Assembly: GCA_900766975.1 (NCBI GenBank)
Contig: CAAFXO010000063.1
Location: forward strand, 1-55,481
Source: Bacteroidales bacterium
GTDB taxonomy: Bacteria; Bacteroidota; Bacteroidia; Bacteroidales; Muribaculaceae
Direction of reading: 5' to 3'
DNA: 55,481 nt
The translations under genes and the position numbers were made by a program. A model generated the notes under the pieces. The model did no database searches and had not been told where the DNA came from. It worked only from the letters and a program-made list of their open reading frames with translations. Within the stretch, counting starts at the first letter, position 1. Each line of letters starts with the position of its first letter. Below, piece after piece: positions 32,001 to 40,131 of the stretch.

Positions 32001-33584
32001 AGCGTTGCCATCGGCCATAGCCTCAACAGTGTAATAAACGTTGGTAAGAGCAGTAGGCTCTTCGAAAGCCTCTTCGAAATGAGTAGCCTCGAGACCTTCA
32101 GCCACAACGAGACCGTCGAAGCGAGTTACGCGGTAGCGGAGTTGTTCGAGATCGATGAAGCCATCGTGAACAGAAGTGGTAACAGCCTCCCAGTCGACCT
32201 TCATCATGCCATCTACGTAAGTAAGAGTAGGAGCGGGAGCATTGGGGGTATCAGCACCGATCCATACATTTTTGAACTTAGTCTTGGGGCCATCGCCTAC
32301 GGCGTTAACAGCGCAAACTGAGAAAGTATAAACACCCTCTTCATCGACAGAAAGGGGAATCGAAACGGCAGCGCCGGGAGCCACGTCAGAAACGCGAGCG
32401 AGCTCAACATCGTCAGCAGATCTAACGACAACGTCTACATTAGTTTCAAGAGCTGCACCAGCGAAAGTAGTGGAAGGAGCAGTAGCGTCGATGCTACCTG
32501 AGAGAGAGCTACCCACGAAATTGAGAGAAGCGCCTGTAATTTCAGCGGGAGCGCCATCTTCAGCTTCAGGACCGGGCACGAACATACCGGTGATCTCATC
32601 ATTATCCACGAGCTGATAAAGGAGAGTAGCAGCACCGGTAGCGAGGTCAACCTCATACATATAACCCTTTTCGTCAGCGGGGCACACGTTCCAGAACATG
32701 CGGTTGGTCTTCGGATCGAGAGCAGCACTTGAGAGGTAATAGGGGACAACGCCGGTGGCACCTACAGGGGTAACCTCACCGGTGGTTTTGTCGATTTTGT
32801 TGAGAGTAGAGCCGGTGAAATTGCCATCTCCATCAACATCAATAGAGATTCCATAGAGTTGACCATCCTTATCGCAAACGAGGCTATTCCAACTGCCGGA
32901 AAGTGTAGCAATAACGTCATTGGACATACCGGAATCAGACACAGTCACCTTCGAGAGCTGAAAGCCGGTGAGATCTGCAGTATAACCGATACCATATACA
33001 TCTCCGTTGGTAGGATCGAGAGTAAGACCTGCAGTGTAGACGTTGTCGTAACCGCCATCCAACATAGCAAGTTCTTCGCCTGATTCGAGGTCATGCTGGT
33101 AGATAGTCACAAACACAAAACCCCAGAAAGACACATAGTCTACAGAATGGTAAACGCCATTGATAGCGACACCACCACCGGTAGCAGTAGGACCGGTGAA
33201 GAGGAATGAAGTGGGGTTAGCGCCATCCTTAGGGATCTCATAGAGACCATAAGAAGCTTCCTTGGCAGCGATCTTGTCGTTGAAAGAAACAGCGCCAAAC
33301 AATTGCGGCATACCGGCAACGGCCTCCTTAGAGGGAGCCTTTGCAGAAGCCTTAACAGGAGCAGAGATAGCCTTTTTAGCAACTGCGAAATGAGACTTTG
33401 AAGCAGATCTTCTCTCAGGGAGAGGCATAGTTCTGGACTTCTTGGTCGGAGCTTTAGCAGCCACGACGGTCTGCTTAGCGGAGTTAGCGCTAACGACTTT
33501 CTTGGCTGTCTGAGCAAACGATGGAGACGCAACGGTCGCCACAATCAGCAGTGCTGAAAAAATCCGGGATAGAAATTTTTTCAT
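29040..33584 (-). CDS. Giant secreted multi-domain adhesin-like protein with T9SS-type C-terminus
   Basis: The 1514-residue protein has a signal peptide (about 1-25, ending SFA-Q), a Lys/Ala-rich linker (about 26-90), and a region at about 95-345 with repeated short beta motifs, possibly a propeller. Fibronectin type III-like domains are spread through the rest. Three regions resemble the cleaved-adhesin or choice-of-anchor J fold: about 545-695 (with DDWLITPPMKL), 905-1055 and 1203-1370 (with SSDWAISPELC). A CARDB-like domain lies near 1060-1168. The last 70 residues (SIYSVGSDVVVLNAMGQKVD...GVYIVKVGKTVKKLQVK) look like a type A T9SS sorting domain. It is probably exported by the type IX system and attached to the surface. 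The ligand is unknown. It follows the M6-type protease gene, so both may be expressed together. Confidence 0.8.
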   Translation of the reverse strand: MKKFLSRIFSALLIVATVASPSFAQTAKKVVSANSAKQTVVAAKAPTKKSRTMPLPERRSASKSHFAVAKKAISAPVKASAKAPSKEAVAGMPQLFGAVSFNDKIAAKEASYGLYEIPKDGANPTSFLFTGPTATGGGVAINGVYHSVDYVSFWGFVFVTIYQHDLESGEELAMLDGGYDNVYTAGLTLDPTNGDVYGIGYTADLTGFQLSKVTVSDSGMSNDVIATLSGSWNSLVCDKDGQLYGISIDVDGDGNFTGSTLNKIDKTTGEVTPVGATGVVPYYLSSAALDPKTNRMFWNVCPADEKGYMYEVDLATGAATLLYQLVDNDEITGMFVPGPEAEDGAPAEITGASLNFVGSSLSGSIDATAPSTTFAGAALETNVDVVVRSADDVELARVSDVAPGAAVSIPLSVDEEGVYTFSVCAVNAVGDGPKTKFKNVWIGADTPNAPAPTLTYVDGMMKVDWEAVTTSVHDGFIDLEQLRYRVTRFDGLVVAEGLEATHFEEAFEEPTALTNVYYTVEAMADGNASVAAKTNVIVLGSIVPPYAADFAEAGLEGWTVIDANEDGLSWELYENKPRVKYNSSMAMDDWLITPPMKLEAGKAYNVKFDAYSNSTYFPERIEVKYGKASTVEAMTGTILEPTDLGDNNATTPYHVEYMLMPEESGIYYVGFHGISDADMFYLYVNNIAIEEGISTAAPGLATDIVVTPDPTGDTKANVAFKAPTKTMMDADLESLTKVELYRDDVLVNTWDAPAVGASLSFDDVLPASGPYDYSIVGYNDEGKGLTATVSTNVGFDFPAAPTNIVMTYGATDGEVTVSWDPVTTDIFGLTFPEGKVTYNIVDYQSDETVAEGLTECTYTWNAVPAGEQAFVQPVVIAVTDEGENAASGEMKPVGTPYQNLAESFGNAGEDMAYIWGIDPLGAGGTVSILDDESGVSAQDGDNGFIGIRGYSIDGGASLLSGLVDLSNLSAPGLTFYTYCIDDDDNNDIKVGVREKGADEYTELYSNDVFNACNQVSGEWVKITVSLSAFAGKTIEFAISGVTKMYTYTIIDNIKVTNLLANDLAVTKINAPAKVACGAEYQVNVTVSNEGANAASGYKVNLYADGELVASKNGLSVEASKTITPVFKLTMSPLAVDPINYYAEVVYDADEDLNNNKSETVVVTPKVPTTPVAKDLEATCGDGNITLTWSEPNLDGATLPVTEGFEDADAFTSDVEGWTFIDEDQGFVGGFQGVTLPGITAGETLGSFWVWDASQVGNATFAAHDGNKYLFALFLYDDSTSSDWAISPELCGSAQTVDFYAKSYSSDYPEKIEVYYSTGSLDPADFILVEGAGDDVVPDEWTNYSVDLPEGAKYFAIHSCATGSFMLQIDDVTFTPASSASLSIEGYNVYRDGVKINDALLTETEFVDNNVTENEEYTYVVTVVYAVKGESAASEELVVMYVPSAVKGLKDGALSIYSVGSDVVVLNAMGQKVDICSANGAVVYSGMGDAKTVVNVGTGVYIVKVGKTVKKLQVK

Positions 33585-33674
33585 AACCTTAATTATGGAT
33601 TCGAACAGTTAGTAGTAAGATCAGCCTCTTTCGGGCGAATCCAATTAACCGAAAGATGATCCTTAGAAAGGGTT

Positions 33675-33715
33675 GAGTCTGTCGGAGAGGCAATAAAGGC
33701 ACCTCCGGCAGACTC
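33675..33715 (-). promoter_or_regulatory. Hairpin between the two giant secreted-protein genes
   Basis: GAGTCTGTCGGAG pairs with CTCCGGCAGACTC across a 15-base loop. It lies just after the metalloprotease stop codon, but the following minus-strand bases lack a T-run, so it may only partly stop transcription into the 1514-residue gene. No promoter consensus is seen in the remaining 90 bases. Confidence 0.5.
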
Positions 33716-33722
33716 ATTATAA

Positions 33723-36608
33723 TCACTTAACAATAATTTTCTTGGTATAATTGCGAGCAGGCACGGAGACGATATATAGGCCGGCACGTGGGAGAGTGAC
33801 CTTGTGTGCACCGCGAGCCACGAGAGCGCCGGTGTAGTCGCACACGATGATCAGGTCGTCGGTCGAAGCGGTCACGACATTGCTGTTATAGCTCAGAGCG
33901 AAAGCCTCGCCCATCACCTTAGAGACGCTCGAAGAGACCAGAGTGTGAGCCATCACCTCGTTGGAGAGGCGCGACACGAGAGTGCCATCTGTAGCGGAGA
34001 TGGTATAATAATAGTCAGTATCGGGGGTAAGACCGGTGACATTGAACTCGAGCACATTGCCCACAGAATAGTTGAGGAACTCGCCGAAATATTCAGGAGC
34101 AGTGGTGTAGCCATGACCCACCTCGATGTCGTCGAGAGCGAGGGCACCATTATCGCCATTGCGCACGAACTGTATACGCACCTTCACTGTATTCTCGGGG
34201 AAATCGGTGATAGTGGTGGTAGTACCACCCGACACCTTCGACACCTCGACAGTGCTTACCAACGATACAGAGCCTGTTTCGGAGATAGCATAAACCTGGA
34301 TTTGGTCGCCGGTCGACGTGTTGTTGCCACGATGCCAGAAGCGAAGCGTGTTGACATAATCGCTATAAGAGGGAGACTCGATGCTATTGCCATTAGCCAT
34401 GCGGAGAGCAGGAATCTTCTTACCGGAGTAAGTAGCCATGCTATAGCTTGAAGCGGAAGTAGAATACCAGCCGCCGATAGAGTTGACGCCATTATCGAAT
34501 CCTTGAACGTCGAACACGGGGTCGCCCTGCACCTTGGTGTAGACATTGAGGAGATAATCGTTGGCATCCTCGACTTCGAGCCAAGTAGCCTTGAAAGAAT
34601 TTTCGGTTACATCAAGAGCCTCAGTAGCCTCAGGCACAGAGTAGTTCAAGGGGCGCTTTCCGGTATAAGCAGTACGCTCTTCGGAAGGCTCGGAAGAATA
34701 CCAACCTGAAGTCAGAGTTACAGTGAAGTAATAGAGAGTCAGAGGGTCGAGTCCGGTGACAGTGACAGAAGAGGCATCGCCGACATTCTTATTCTTAAAT
34801 CCGGGGACGAAGACCTCATTACCGAGGAGACGAGCCGGAGCGTCGTTATTGTCGCTCATACGTCTGTAAACACTTACGACAGCGTCATAACCCTCGACCG
34901 GAGTCCAGCGGATAGTAAACTGATCAGAGAGGACATCTTCAGCAGCGAACACTTCAGGATTAGGCACCTCGACAGATCCGCCGCCACTCACCTTGAAGGT
35001 AATCAATCCGTCATACTCATCGATATCGGTGATGGGGAGATCGATCTTGGTGTTGCTCCAAGTCTTGAGGGCCGGGTTGGTGTCGCCGGTGAAAGAAGTC
35101 TTATTTGCAGTTCCGGGGAAAGCATCTCCGGCGCGGCTATATTCATTTTGAGAGCCATCAGCCTCTTCGATATCGACATATTGATGAGAGATAGTATTGT
35201 TCACCTTATTGCTATTGAACACGCTCTGATTGTAGTCGATATGCCAGATGAGCATACCATGTCCGGGGATATACTTATCCCAACCCTCTTGCTGGCGATT
35301 TTCGAGCAAGAAGAACTCAGTATCCTTAGCGGTGCGGATTACGCCGGCAGCATTATCAGTGATAACCTGGAGTGTAGCCGAGAGGGGGCCATCGATCTCG
35401 CGAGGTTTCATCCATCCGAGAGCATAACGTTCGAAAGCTCCATAATTCGGGGGAGTGCGACCATTATTGTTGTAAGGGCCATAATCCATAGCCGACCAAG
35501 AGCCGGGGGTAAACGCACCGGTGTAGCTTGTGGCATAGAGGTCGGGGATGCCTATAACATGGCTGAACTCATGGACGAAAGTGCCGACGCCGTCGGGCTT
35601 GCCATTTTCCCACTCATTGGAGCAACCGTAAGTATGAACTCTGACGCCGTCATATTCGAGGTTGGGATAACCGGCAGAGACCATATTCCAGGAGTGAGGC
35701 CACACAGTATTGGCACCGCCATCGCCGGCTTCACCTTTACCGGCATAGAAGATATAGATATTGTCGACTACGCCATCGCCATTACGGTCATACTGAGAGA
35801 AATCGACCTCGTCATCGAGTTGGTTGCAAGCCTCGACCACCATTTCCTCGGGATGCTGGTCATTGCCGTACCAGTCGTTACCGCCATAGTAAGCCTGATT
35901 TTGGCTCAGTGTGATCGGGCCATAGACGTCGAACTCAGGCACGAAAGCGCCACAAGAGTTCTCCTTGAAGAACTGGGCAGCAGATCCGGTGCCGGAATAC
36001 TCGCTAAAGTCATCTTGGTTGAGCATATTGGTGAAATACTCCTTGGCGTTGTAAGAAGTGTTAAACTTCACATCTTTATACTCGACGAGGATAACGATAG
36101 ACTTCTGTTCGCCGTAAGCGGGGAAACGGAGGTCAGAGAAAAGGCCATAACCCCTCTCATAGGGAGGGCCATCGACAGCGGCTGCTTCGCGAGCCGGAGC
36201 ATTATGACGGGAGATGTCACCGAAGTTTACCATCGAAGCGCGACGAGGTGCGCGGGAAGCCACCTTTTGGATTCGGCTTTCGAGCGAAGAGCGGTCGACC
36301 TTGGAAAGAAAATCTCGAGCGGCGGCATCGCGTTGAGAAACAGCGACAGCGCGAATGCCCGAGTTGATCACATCGCCGGCGGCGCTATAGTCACTATAAT
36401 AGAAATAGCCATCCTTCTCGATGAGGGGATAGCCATCCTCGGTGAGATACTGATGGAAGAACTCATCACCACGGAGCTCGACGGTGATGGTCGATCCATC
36501 CGGCTGAGACACAGTGCGGAGTCCCGGCTTGGCAGGGACAGCCCACGACTGTAAACCGAACATTGCAGCTACGGTCAGAACACCATATTGCAGAAATTGT
36601 TTTTTCAT
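33723..36608 (-). CDS. Secreted M6-type metalloprotease with T9SS-type C-terminus
   Basis: The 961-residue protein has a signal peptide (about 1-23), a pro-region with the typical GDEFFHQYLTEDGYPLIEKD segment, and an M6 (immune inhibitor A-like) catalytic domain. The zinc motif HEFSHVIGIPD holds His346, Glu347, His350 and Asp356, followed by GSWSAMDYGPYNN with the Met-turn. Fibronectin-like domains (about 555-650 and later) surround a jelly-roll segment near 700-830. The C-terminus (ALSYNSNVVTASTDD...GLYIVSVPARNYTKKIIVK) looks like a T9SS sorting domain. It should degrade extracellular proteins; its substrate is unknown. It has its own promoter 170 bases upstream. Confidence 0.88.
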   Translation of the reverse strand: MKKQFLQYGVLTVAAMFGLQSWAVPAKPGLRTVSQPDGSTITVELRGDEFFHQYLTEDGYPLIEKDGYFYYSDYSAAGDVINSGIRAVAVSQRDAAARDFLSKVDRSSLESRIQKVASRAPRRASMVNFGDISRHNAPAREAAAVDGPPYERGYGLFSDLRFPAYGEQKSIVILVEYKDVKFNTSYNAKEYFTNMLNQDDFSEYSGTGSAAQFFKENSCGAFVPEFDVYGPITLSQNQAYYGGNDWYGNDQHPEEMVVEACNQLDDEVDFSQYDRNGDGVVDNIYIFYAGKGEAGDGGANTVWPHSWNMVSAGYPNLEYDGVRVHTYGCSNEWENGKPDGVGTFVHEFSHVIGIPDLYATSYTGAFTPGSWSAMDYGPYNNNGRTPPNYGAFERYALGWMKPREIDGPLSATLQVITDNAAGVIRTAKDTEFFLLENRQQEGWDKYIPGHGMLIWHIDYNQSVFNSNKVNNTISHQYVDIEEADGSQNEYSRAGDAFPGTANKTSFTGDTNPALKTWSNTKIDLPITDIDEYDGLITFKVSGGGSVEVPNPEVFAAEDVLSDQFTIRWTPVEGYDAVVSVYRRMSDNNDAPARLLGNEVFVPGFKNKNVGDASSVTVTGLDPLTLYYFTVTLTSGWYSSEPSEERTAYTGKRPLNYSVPEATEALDVTENSFKATWLEVEDANDYLLNVYTKVQGDPVFDVQGFDNGVNSIGGWYSTSASSYSMATYSGKKIPALRMANGNSIESPSYSDYVNTLRFWHRGNNTSTGDQIQVYAISETGSVSLVSTVEVSKVSGGTTTTITDFPENTVKVRIQFVRNGDNGALALDDIEVGHGYTTAPEYFGEFLNYSVGNVLEFNVTGLTPDTDYYYTISATDGTLVSRLSNEVMAHTLVSSSVSKVMGEAFALSYNSNVVTASTDDLIIVCDYTGALVARGAHKVTLPRAGLYIVSVPARNYTKKIIVK

Positions 36609-36783
36609 AATACGATTTGTTGTGAATTATTTGAGATTTGATTCGATGTTTCTTATTTGATCAATTAAACCGAGAATTAAAATTCACGAGATTTAAAAAA
36701 TTCAATTAAACCGGGATAGAAACAAAACGTCAGCAATATCCTAAACCGAATATCAAAACGACATCTACATTTCTAATCGGTTG

Positions 36784-36815
36784 CAAATATACTACAAAAT
36801 AGGAAATAGTGCAAA
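36784..36815 (-). promoter_or_regulatory. Promoter of the M6 protease gene
   Basis: On the minus strand TTTG (36812-36815), 20 bases, TATATTTG (36784-36791). The leader would be about 170 bases and contains two copies of TCAATTAAACCG (near 36661 and 36703 on the plus strand). The rest of the gap 36816-36986 is AT-rich with nothing recognised. Confidence 0.75.
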
Positions 36816-36986
36816 AGAAAGAGAGTATTTTTTTTAAAAGAATTGCAAAATGTTAGTAATTTCCTTGTTTTGCATACATTTTGTTCAAAATATCAATTTT
36901 TCTTGCAGAATTTTTTAGTTGATCATACATACTCAATATAATGTTGTAAAATCCCCCTTATTAATATATGACATATATAATGTAAC

Positions 36987-37019
36987 AAAACGCCCCGCTT
37001 TTAAGAAAAAGCAGGGGCG
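36987..37019 (-). terminator. Terminator of the GlmU-like gene
   Basis: A stem CGCCCC-GCTTTT/AAAAGC-A-GGGGCG (36991-37002 with 37007-37019) is followed on the minus strand by TTTTGTT. It lies about 54 bases after the gene's stop. Confidence 0.88.
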
Positions 37020-37072
37020 AAAGTCGATTTATAAGGAGAAATTAATACAATTCTTAATATTGAGATGATATT

Positions 37073-38278
37073 TTATTTGAATTTGGAGGCGTACTGATGG
37101 ATATGTTCGAAGATTCTGCGGTCGATTTCGGTAAGTTCGAGGCCACGACGGCTCATGACTCTGGATGCAATCTGCATGAATGTGTCGATAGAGACATCGG
37201 AGAAGCCTGCCTCGGGGCTGCCATTCTGGAAACTGGGGATAAACTGACGCGGGAAACCGGTGCCATGGAAGTTGACACCGACACCGACGACGGTAGCGGT
37301 GTTGAACATACAGTTGATACCGGCCTTGGAGTGGTCGCCCATGATAAGGCCGCAGAATTGGAGGTCAGTACGCATGAAGCGTTGCTGGGCATAATTCCAT
37401 ATACGGATTTTGGAGTAATCATTTTTGAGATTGCTGGAATTGGTGCCGGCACCGATGTTACACCACTCCCCTATCACGGCATTGCCGAGATACCCATCAT
37501 GGGCCTTATTGCTGAAACCGAAGATAACGGTATTATCGATTTCGCCACCCACCTTGCAGAACGGGCCGAACGTAGAACCGCCATAGATCTTGGAGCCCAT
37601 ACGTATTTTGGCATCATTGCAGAGGGCGAGAGGTCCACGCAGACAAGAGCCCTCCATGACATGAGCATTTCTGCCGATATAGACAGGTCCATCCTTAAGA
37701 TTGATGGAATCGGCTTCTACTACGGCACCCTCCTCTATGAAAAGAGCGGGCATGCCATTGGGGAGCTTTGCGTCGCCGATGATACGAGTGCCGGGGTCCG
37801 GAGCGATACCCTTGCGATGGAGAGTAAACCAGACGAAATCGTTGGTGATCTCTTGGGCATTATATTGGAAGATATCGAAGACATAATTGATGCGCCGGGA
37901 ATCATTGGCGCTCTCCTTACCGAAATCGGGAGAAAGAGCCTCGAACTCACGGCGGAGGCCACGGAAAGCCCAGATACCGCCACTATCGCGTAGGGCATCA
38001 CCCGACTTGAGGAGGGAAGCCTCGAGGGCGGTAGCCATATCGGGGAGTTTATTGCCGGCGATAAAGAGGGCTTCCTCCTCCTCGTCGCAATTCAGGGGGA
38101 ACTTCTCGCGAAGATACTCCTTGGGATAGAACGAATACTCGCCGGGGAGGAAATGTTGCCACTTTTCGGCGATGGTAAGTATACCGACGCGGAAAGCCGC
38201 CACGGGGCGGGTATAAGATAGGGGGAGGAGATTGGTGGAATTGTCGACGGTATCGAAAAGAACGACTTTCATAGGCAT
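37073..38278 (-). CDS. GlmU-family sugar nucleotidyltransferase/acyltransferase (alternative bacterial form)
   Basis: The 401-residue protein resembles the Bacteroidetes alternative GlmU family: a divergent N-terminal nucleotidyltransferase-like part starting VVLFDTVDNSTNLLPLSYTRPVAAFRVG, and a C-terminal left-handed beta-helix with hexapeptide repeats (about residues 170-340; for example GDAKLPNGMPALFIEEGAVV and GNAVIGEWCNIGAGTNSSNLKND). It may make UDP-N-acetylglucosamine or a related sugar nucleotide for the envelope; the exact substrate is not proven. A second ATG two codons in (38272) is equally possible as the start. It stands alone with a good terminator. Confidence 0.78.
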   Translation of the reverse strand: MPMKVVLFDTVDNSTNLLPLSYTRPVAAFRVGILTIAEKWQHFLPGEYSFYPKEYLREKFPLNCDEEEEALFIAGNKLPDMATALEASLLKSGDALRDSGGIWAFRGLRREFEALSPDFGKESANDSRRINYVFDIFQYNAQEITNDFVWFTLHRKGIAPDPGTRIIGDAKLPNGMPALFIEEGAVVEADSINLKDGPVYIGRNAHVMEGSCLRGPLALCNDAKIRMGSKIYGGSTFGPFCKVGGEIDNTVIFGFSNKAHDGYLGNAVIGEWCNIGAGTNSSNLKNDYSKIRIWNYAQQRFMRTDLQFCGLIMGDHSKAGINCMFNTATVVGVGVNFHGTGFPRQFIPSFQNGSPEAGFSDVSIDTFMQIASRVMSRRGLELTEIDRRIFEHIHQYASKFK

Positions 38279-38365
38279 AGAGAGTTAAGAGGTAATTGAC
38301 GCTCGGAACATCGAGAGCTGCGACAACAGGCCGCGGCAGGAGGATAGGCTCCGCACACCGATATG

Positions 38366-38373
38366 CAAAGATA
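38366..38373 (-). promoter_or_regulatory. Possible -7 element for the GlmU-like gene
   Basis: These bases read TATCTTTG on the minus strand, about 88 bases before the start codon. Upstream is a T-rich run, but no exact TTTG at the right distance. Confidence 0.4.
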
Positions 38374-38470
38374 ACTCAATGAATCGGAGAAAAAAAGAAA
38401 AAAGTTAATTTTTTTAATAAAACTATAAAAAATAAGGAGAGGGAAAGGGGGAATAGAATTGGATATCGCA

Positions 38471-38511
38471 AAAAAAATACGACTAAGTGTCAAGACAAGG
38501 ACACTTAGTCG
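38471..38511 (-). terminator. Terminator after tRNA-Leu(CAA)
   Basis: A perfect 12-bp stem CGACTAAGTGTC/GACACTTAGTCG (38480-38491 with 38500-38511) is followed on the minus strand by TATTTTTTT. It lies about 10 bases past the tRNA. Confidence 0.93.
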
Positions 38512-38521
38512 AAATGGGGAG

Positions 38522-38603
38522 TACCCTGAGCCGGGGTCGAACCGGCACGGATTGCTCCACTGGTGTTTGAGACCAGCGCGTCTACCGATTCCGCCATCAG
38601 GGC
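38522..38603 (-). tRNA. tRNA-Leu (anticodon CAA)
   Basis: The 82-base class II cloverleaf has acceptor strands GCCCTGA/TCAGGGT, the anticodon stem CTGGT/ACCAG with loop CTCAAAC (anticodon CAA), a long variable arm (GTGGAGCAATCCGT region) and the T loop GGTTCGACCCC. The discriminator is A and the CCA end is not encoded. Confidence 0.95.
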
Positions 38604-38613
38604 TTAGACAGCG

Positions 38614-38645
38614 CAAAGTTAATACAAAATGCGCTAATCTCCAAA
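38614..38645 (-). promoter_or_regulatory. Promoter of tRNA-Leu(CAA)
   Basis: On the minus strand TTTG (38642-38645), 20 bases, TAACTTTG (38614-38621), ending 10 bases before the tRNA, so the leader is only a few bases long. Confidence 0.8.
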
Positions 38646-38732
38646 TAAAAGGGTAAAAATTGGCGATAAAGTCGCTATTTCGATGGTTCGATAAAGCCTA
38701 TTATGGCTATATCGAAGAGGTATTAGGGAGTA

Positions 38733-40076
38733 TCATTCGTAGCGGATAGTGGATTTGCGGAGCACTTTCCAGTATCCATTTTCGAAGATGGCAGTACCTT
38801 CACTTTCGGTGACGATACGGCTCACACCCCGGGTGTCGTTGAAATCATCGCAGATACAACCATTAGCGAGGTATTCATCGGGCGAAGAGAGGGCGACGTC
38901 GAGCACTACGGGCTCATCGACGACGTGGAACGTACCGACGAGGCCATCGTTTGTGTCGAGGCGATAGATAGTATTACCGGGAGTGATGCGGCGGTCGGCA
39001 CGGACGAAAATTCCGCGAGCATTAGCACGACCGAGGTAGAGGACTTTGAGCACCTTGGCGGGAGCAGTCGGGGCGACATTACGGCGAGGGGGAGCCACCG
39101 GTTCATCTTCAAGAGTACGAGCGGGGCGTGCGGCAGGTTGAGAGAGGGGTTGAGCGCTCGGGATAGGATCGGAGTCTCTGCGATCGACAGAAGAGAGGCG
39201 GGCATTATCCTTGCGGAGTGTAGCGATCTGCTGTTCGAGGCGAGAGCAATTCAGCTTAAGGCGTTCCATCTCCATACTTATATCAGCCACCTTGTTTTCT
39301 TCGGTTTGGAGTCTGGTTTGGAGTGTAGCGATCTCCTCATCCTTGGCGGCGATAGCCTCACGAGCGCGAGCACGGAGAGCCGCCATATCCTCATCGGCAG
39401 GAGCCTCATCGCCATCATTTTCAAACTCGGGGCTCTTGAGCATAAGTCTTGAGGCATATACCACAAGGCCGATCACCACACCCACCAAGATGATGAGTAA
39501 AACCACGAAAATCCATGTATCTCCGGACTCCTCTTGTAAAGAAGCAGCCTGGGCGGCATCCTCTTGGATAGCCTTCTGATCGGAGAGGATATCCTGCTGA
39601 GTAGTGTCAACGGGGATAGCCTCTTGCGCTATCGAATCGGCGGCAGGAGCAGCGGCAGGTTCGGGAGCGGGTTCGGGAGCGGGAGCCGGGGCTGAGACAG
39701 ACATCTCCGAGATATACTTTTTCACTCTGTTGCGAGCTTTCAGGCCCTCGGGATTGAGTCCGGGAGCCTTTAAGAATTCGGACGACCAATACTCTACGAG
39801 ACGATCCTTATCCCACGAGGCGTAATCGGAGGGGGTCTTCACGGCATTGAAAGCCTTAATATTTTCTTTCTCCTTGGTCTTGAGTTTGGCGTTGAGCTCA
39901 GCCATAGACTTCGGGGTGAGATTATCGAGATAATCGGAGCCATTGTTGACAAAGCGGAGATAAGCCTTGGCGGTGAGAGCACGCGCCTCCTCCATCTCCT
40001 TATCGGTAACGGCGAAACCGGGGATGGCGAGAGCCAAACAACAGAGGGATGTCAAAAAGATCTTAAACTTATTCAT
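38733..40076 (-). CDS. Membrane protein with Pro-rich linker, coiled coil and C-terminal beta domain
   Basis: I do not recognise a named family for this 447-residue protein. It has a signal peptide (about 1-22), a helical extracytoplasmic part (to 125), a Pro/Ala/Glu linker (128-146), one membrane segment (187-210), a strong coiled coil (about 230-297), a disordered stretch with several PxxP-like parts, and a C-terminal domain (about 340-447) that looks beta-rich (VLYLGRANARGIFVRADRRI, GTAIFENGYWKVLRKSTIRY). With a cleaved signal peptide the N-part is periplasmic and the coiled coil and C-domain cytoplasmic. It precedes nothing obvious and lies 55 bases downstream of rpoN on the same strand. 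Confidence 0.7.
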   Translation of the reverse strand: MNKFKIFLTSLCCLALAIPGFAVTDKEMEEARALTAKAYLRFVNNGSDYLDNLTPKSMAELNAKLKTKEKENIKAFNAVKTPSDYASWDKDRLVEYWSSEFLKAPGLNPEGLKARNRVKKYISEMSVSAPAPAPEPAPEPAAAPAADSIAQEAIPVDTTQQDILSDQKAIQEDAAQAASLQEESGDTWIFVVLLIILVGVVIGLVVYASRLMLKSPEFENDGDEAPADEDMAALRARAREAIAAKDEEIATLQTRLQTEENKVADISMEMERLKLNCSRLEQQIATLRKDNARLSSVDRRDSDPIPSAQPLSQPAARPARTLEDEPVAPPRRNVAPTAPAKVLKVLYLGRANARGIFVRADRRITPGNTIYRLDTNDGLVGTFHVVDEPVVLDVALSSPDEYLANGCICDDFNDTRGVSRIVTESEGTAIFENGYWKVLRKSTIRYE

Positions 40077-40131
40077 AACTAAATGGTGGGTTTAGATATA
40101 TAGGTGGGAGATTATATTATTTATAGGCGGA

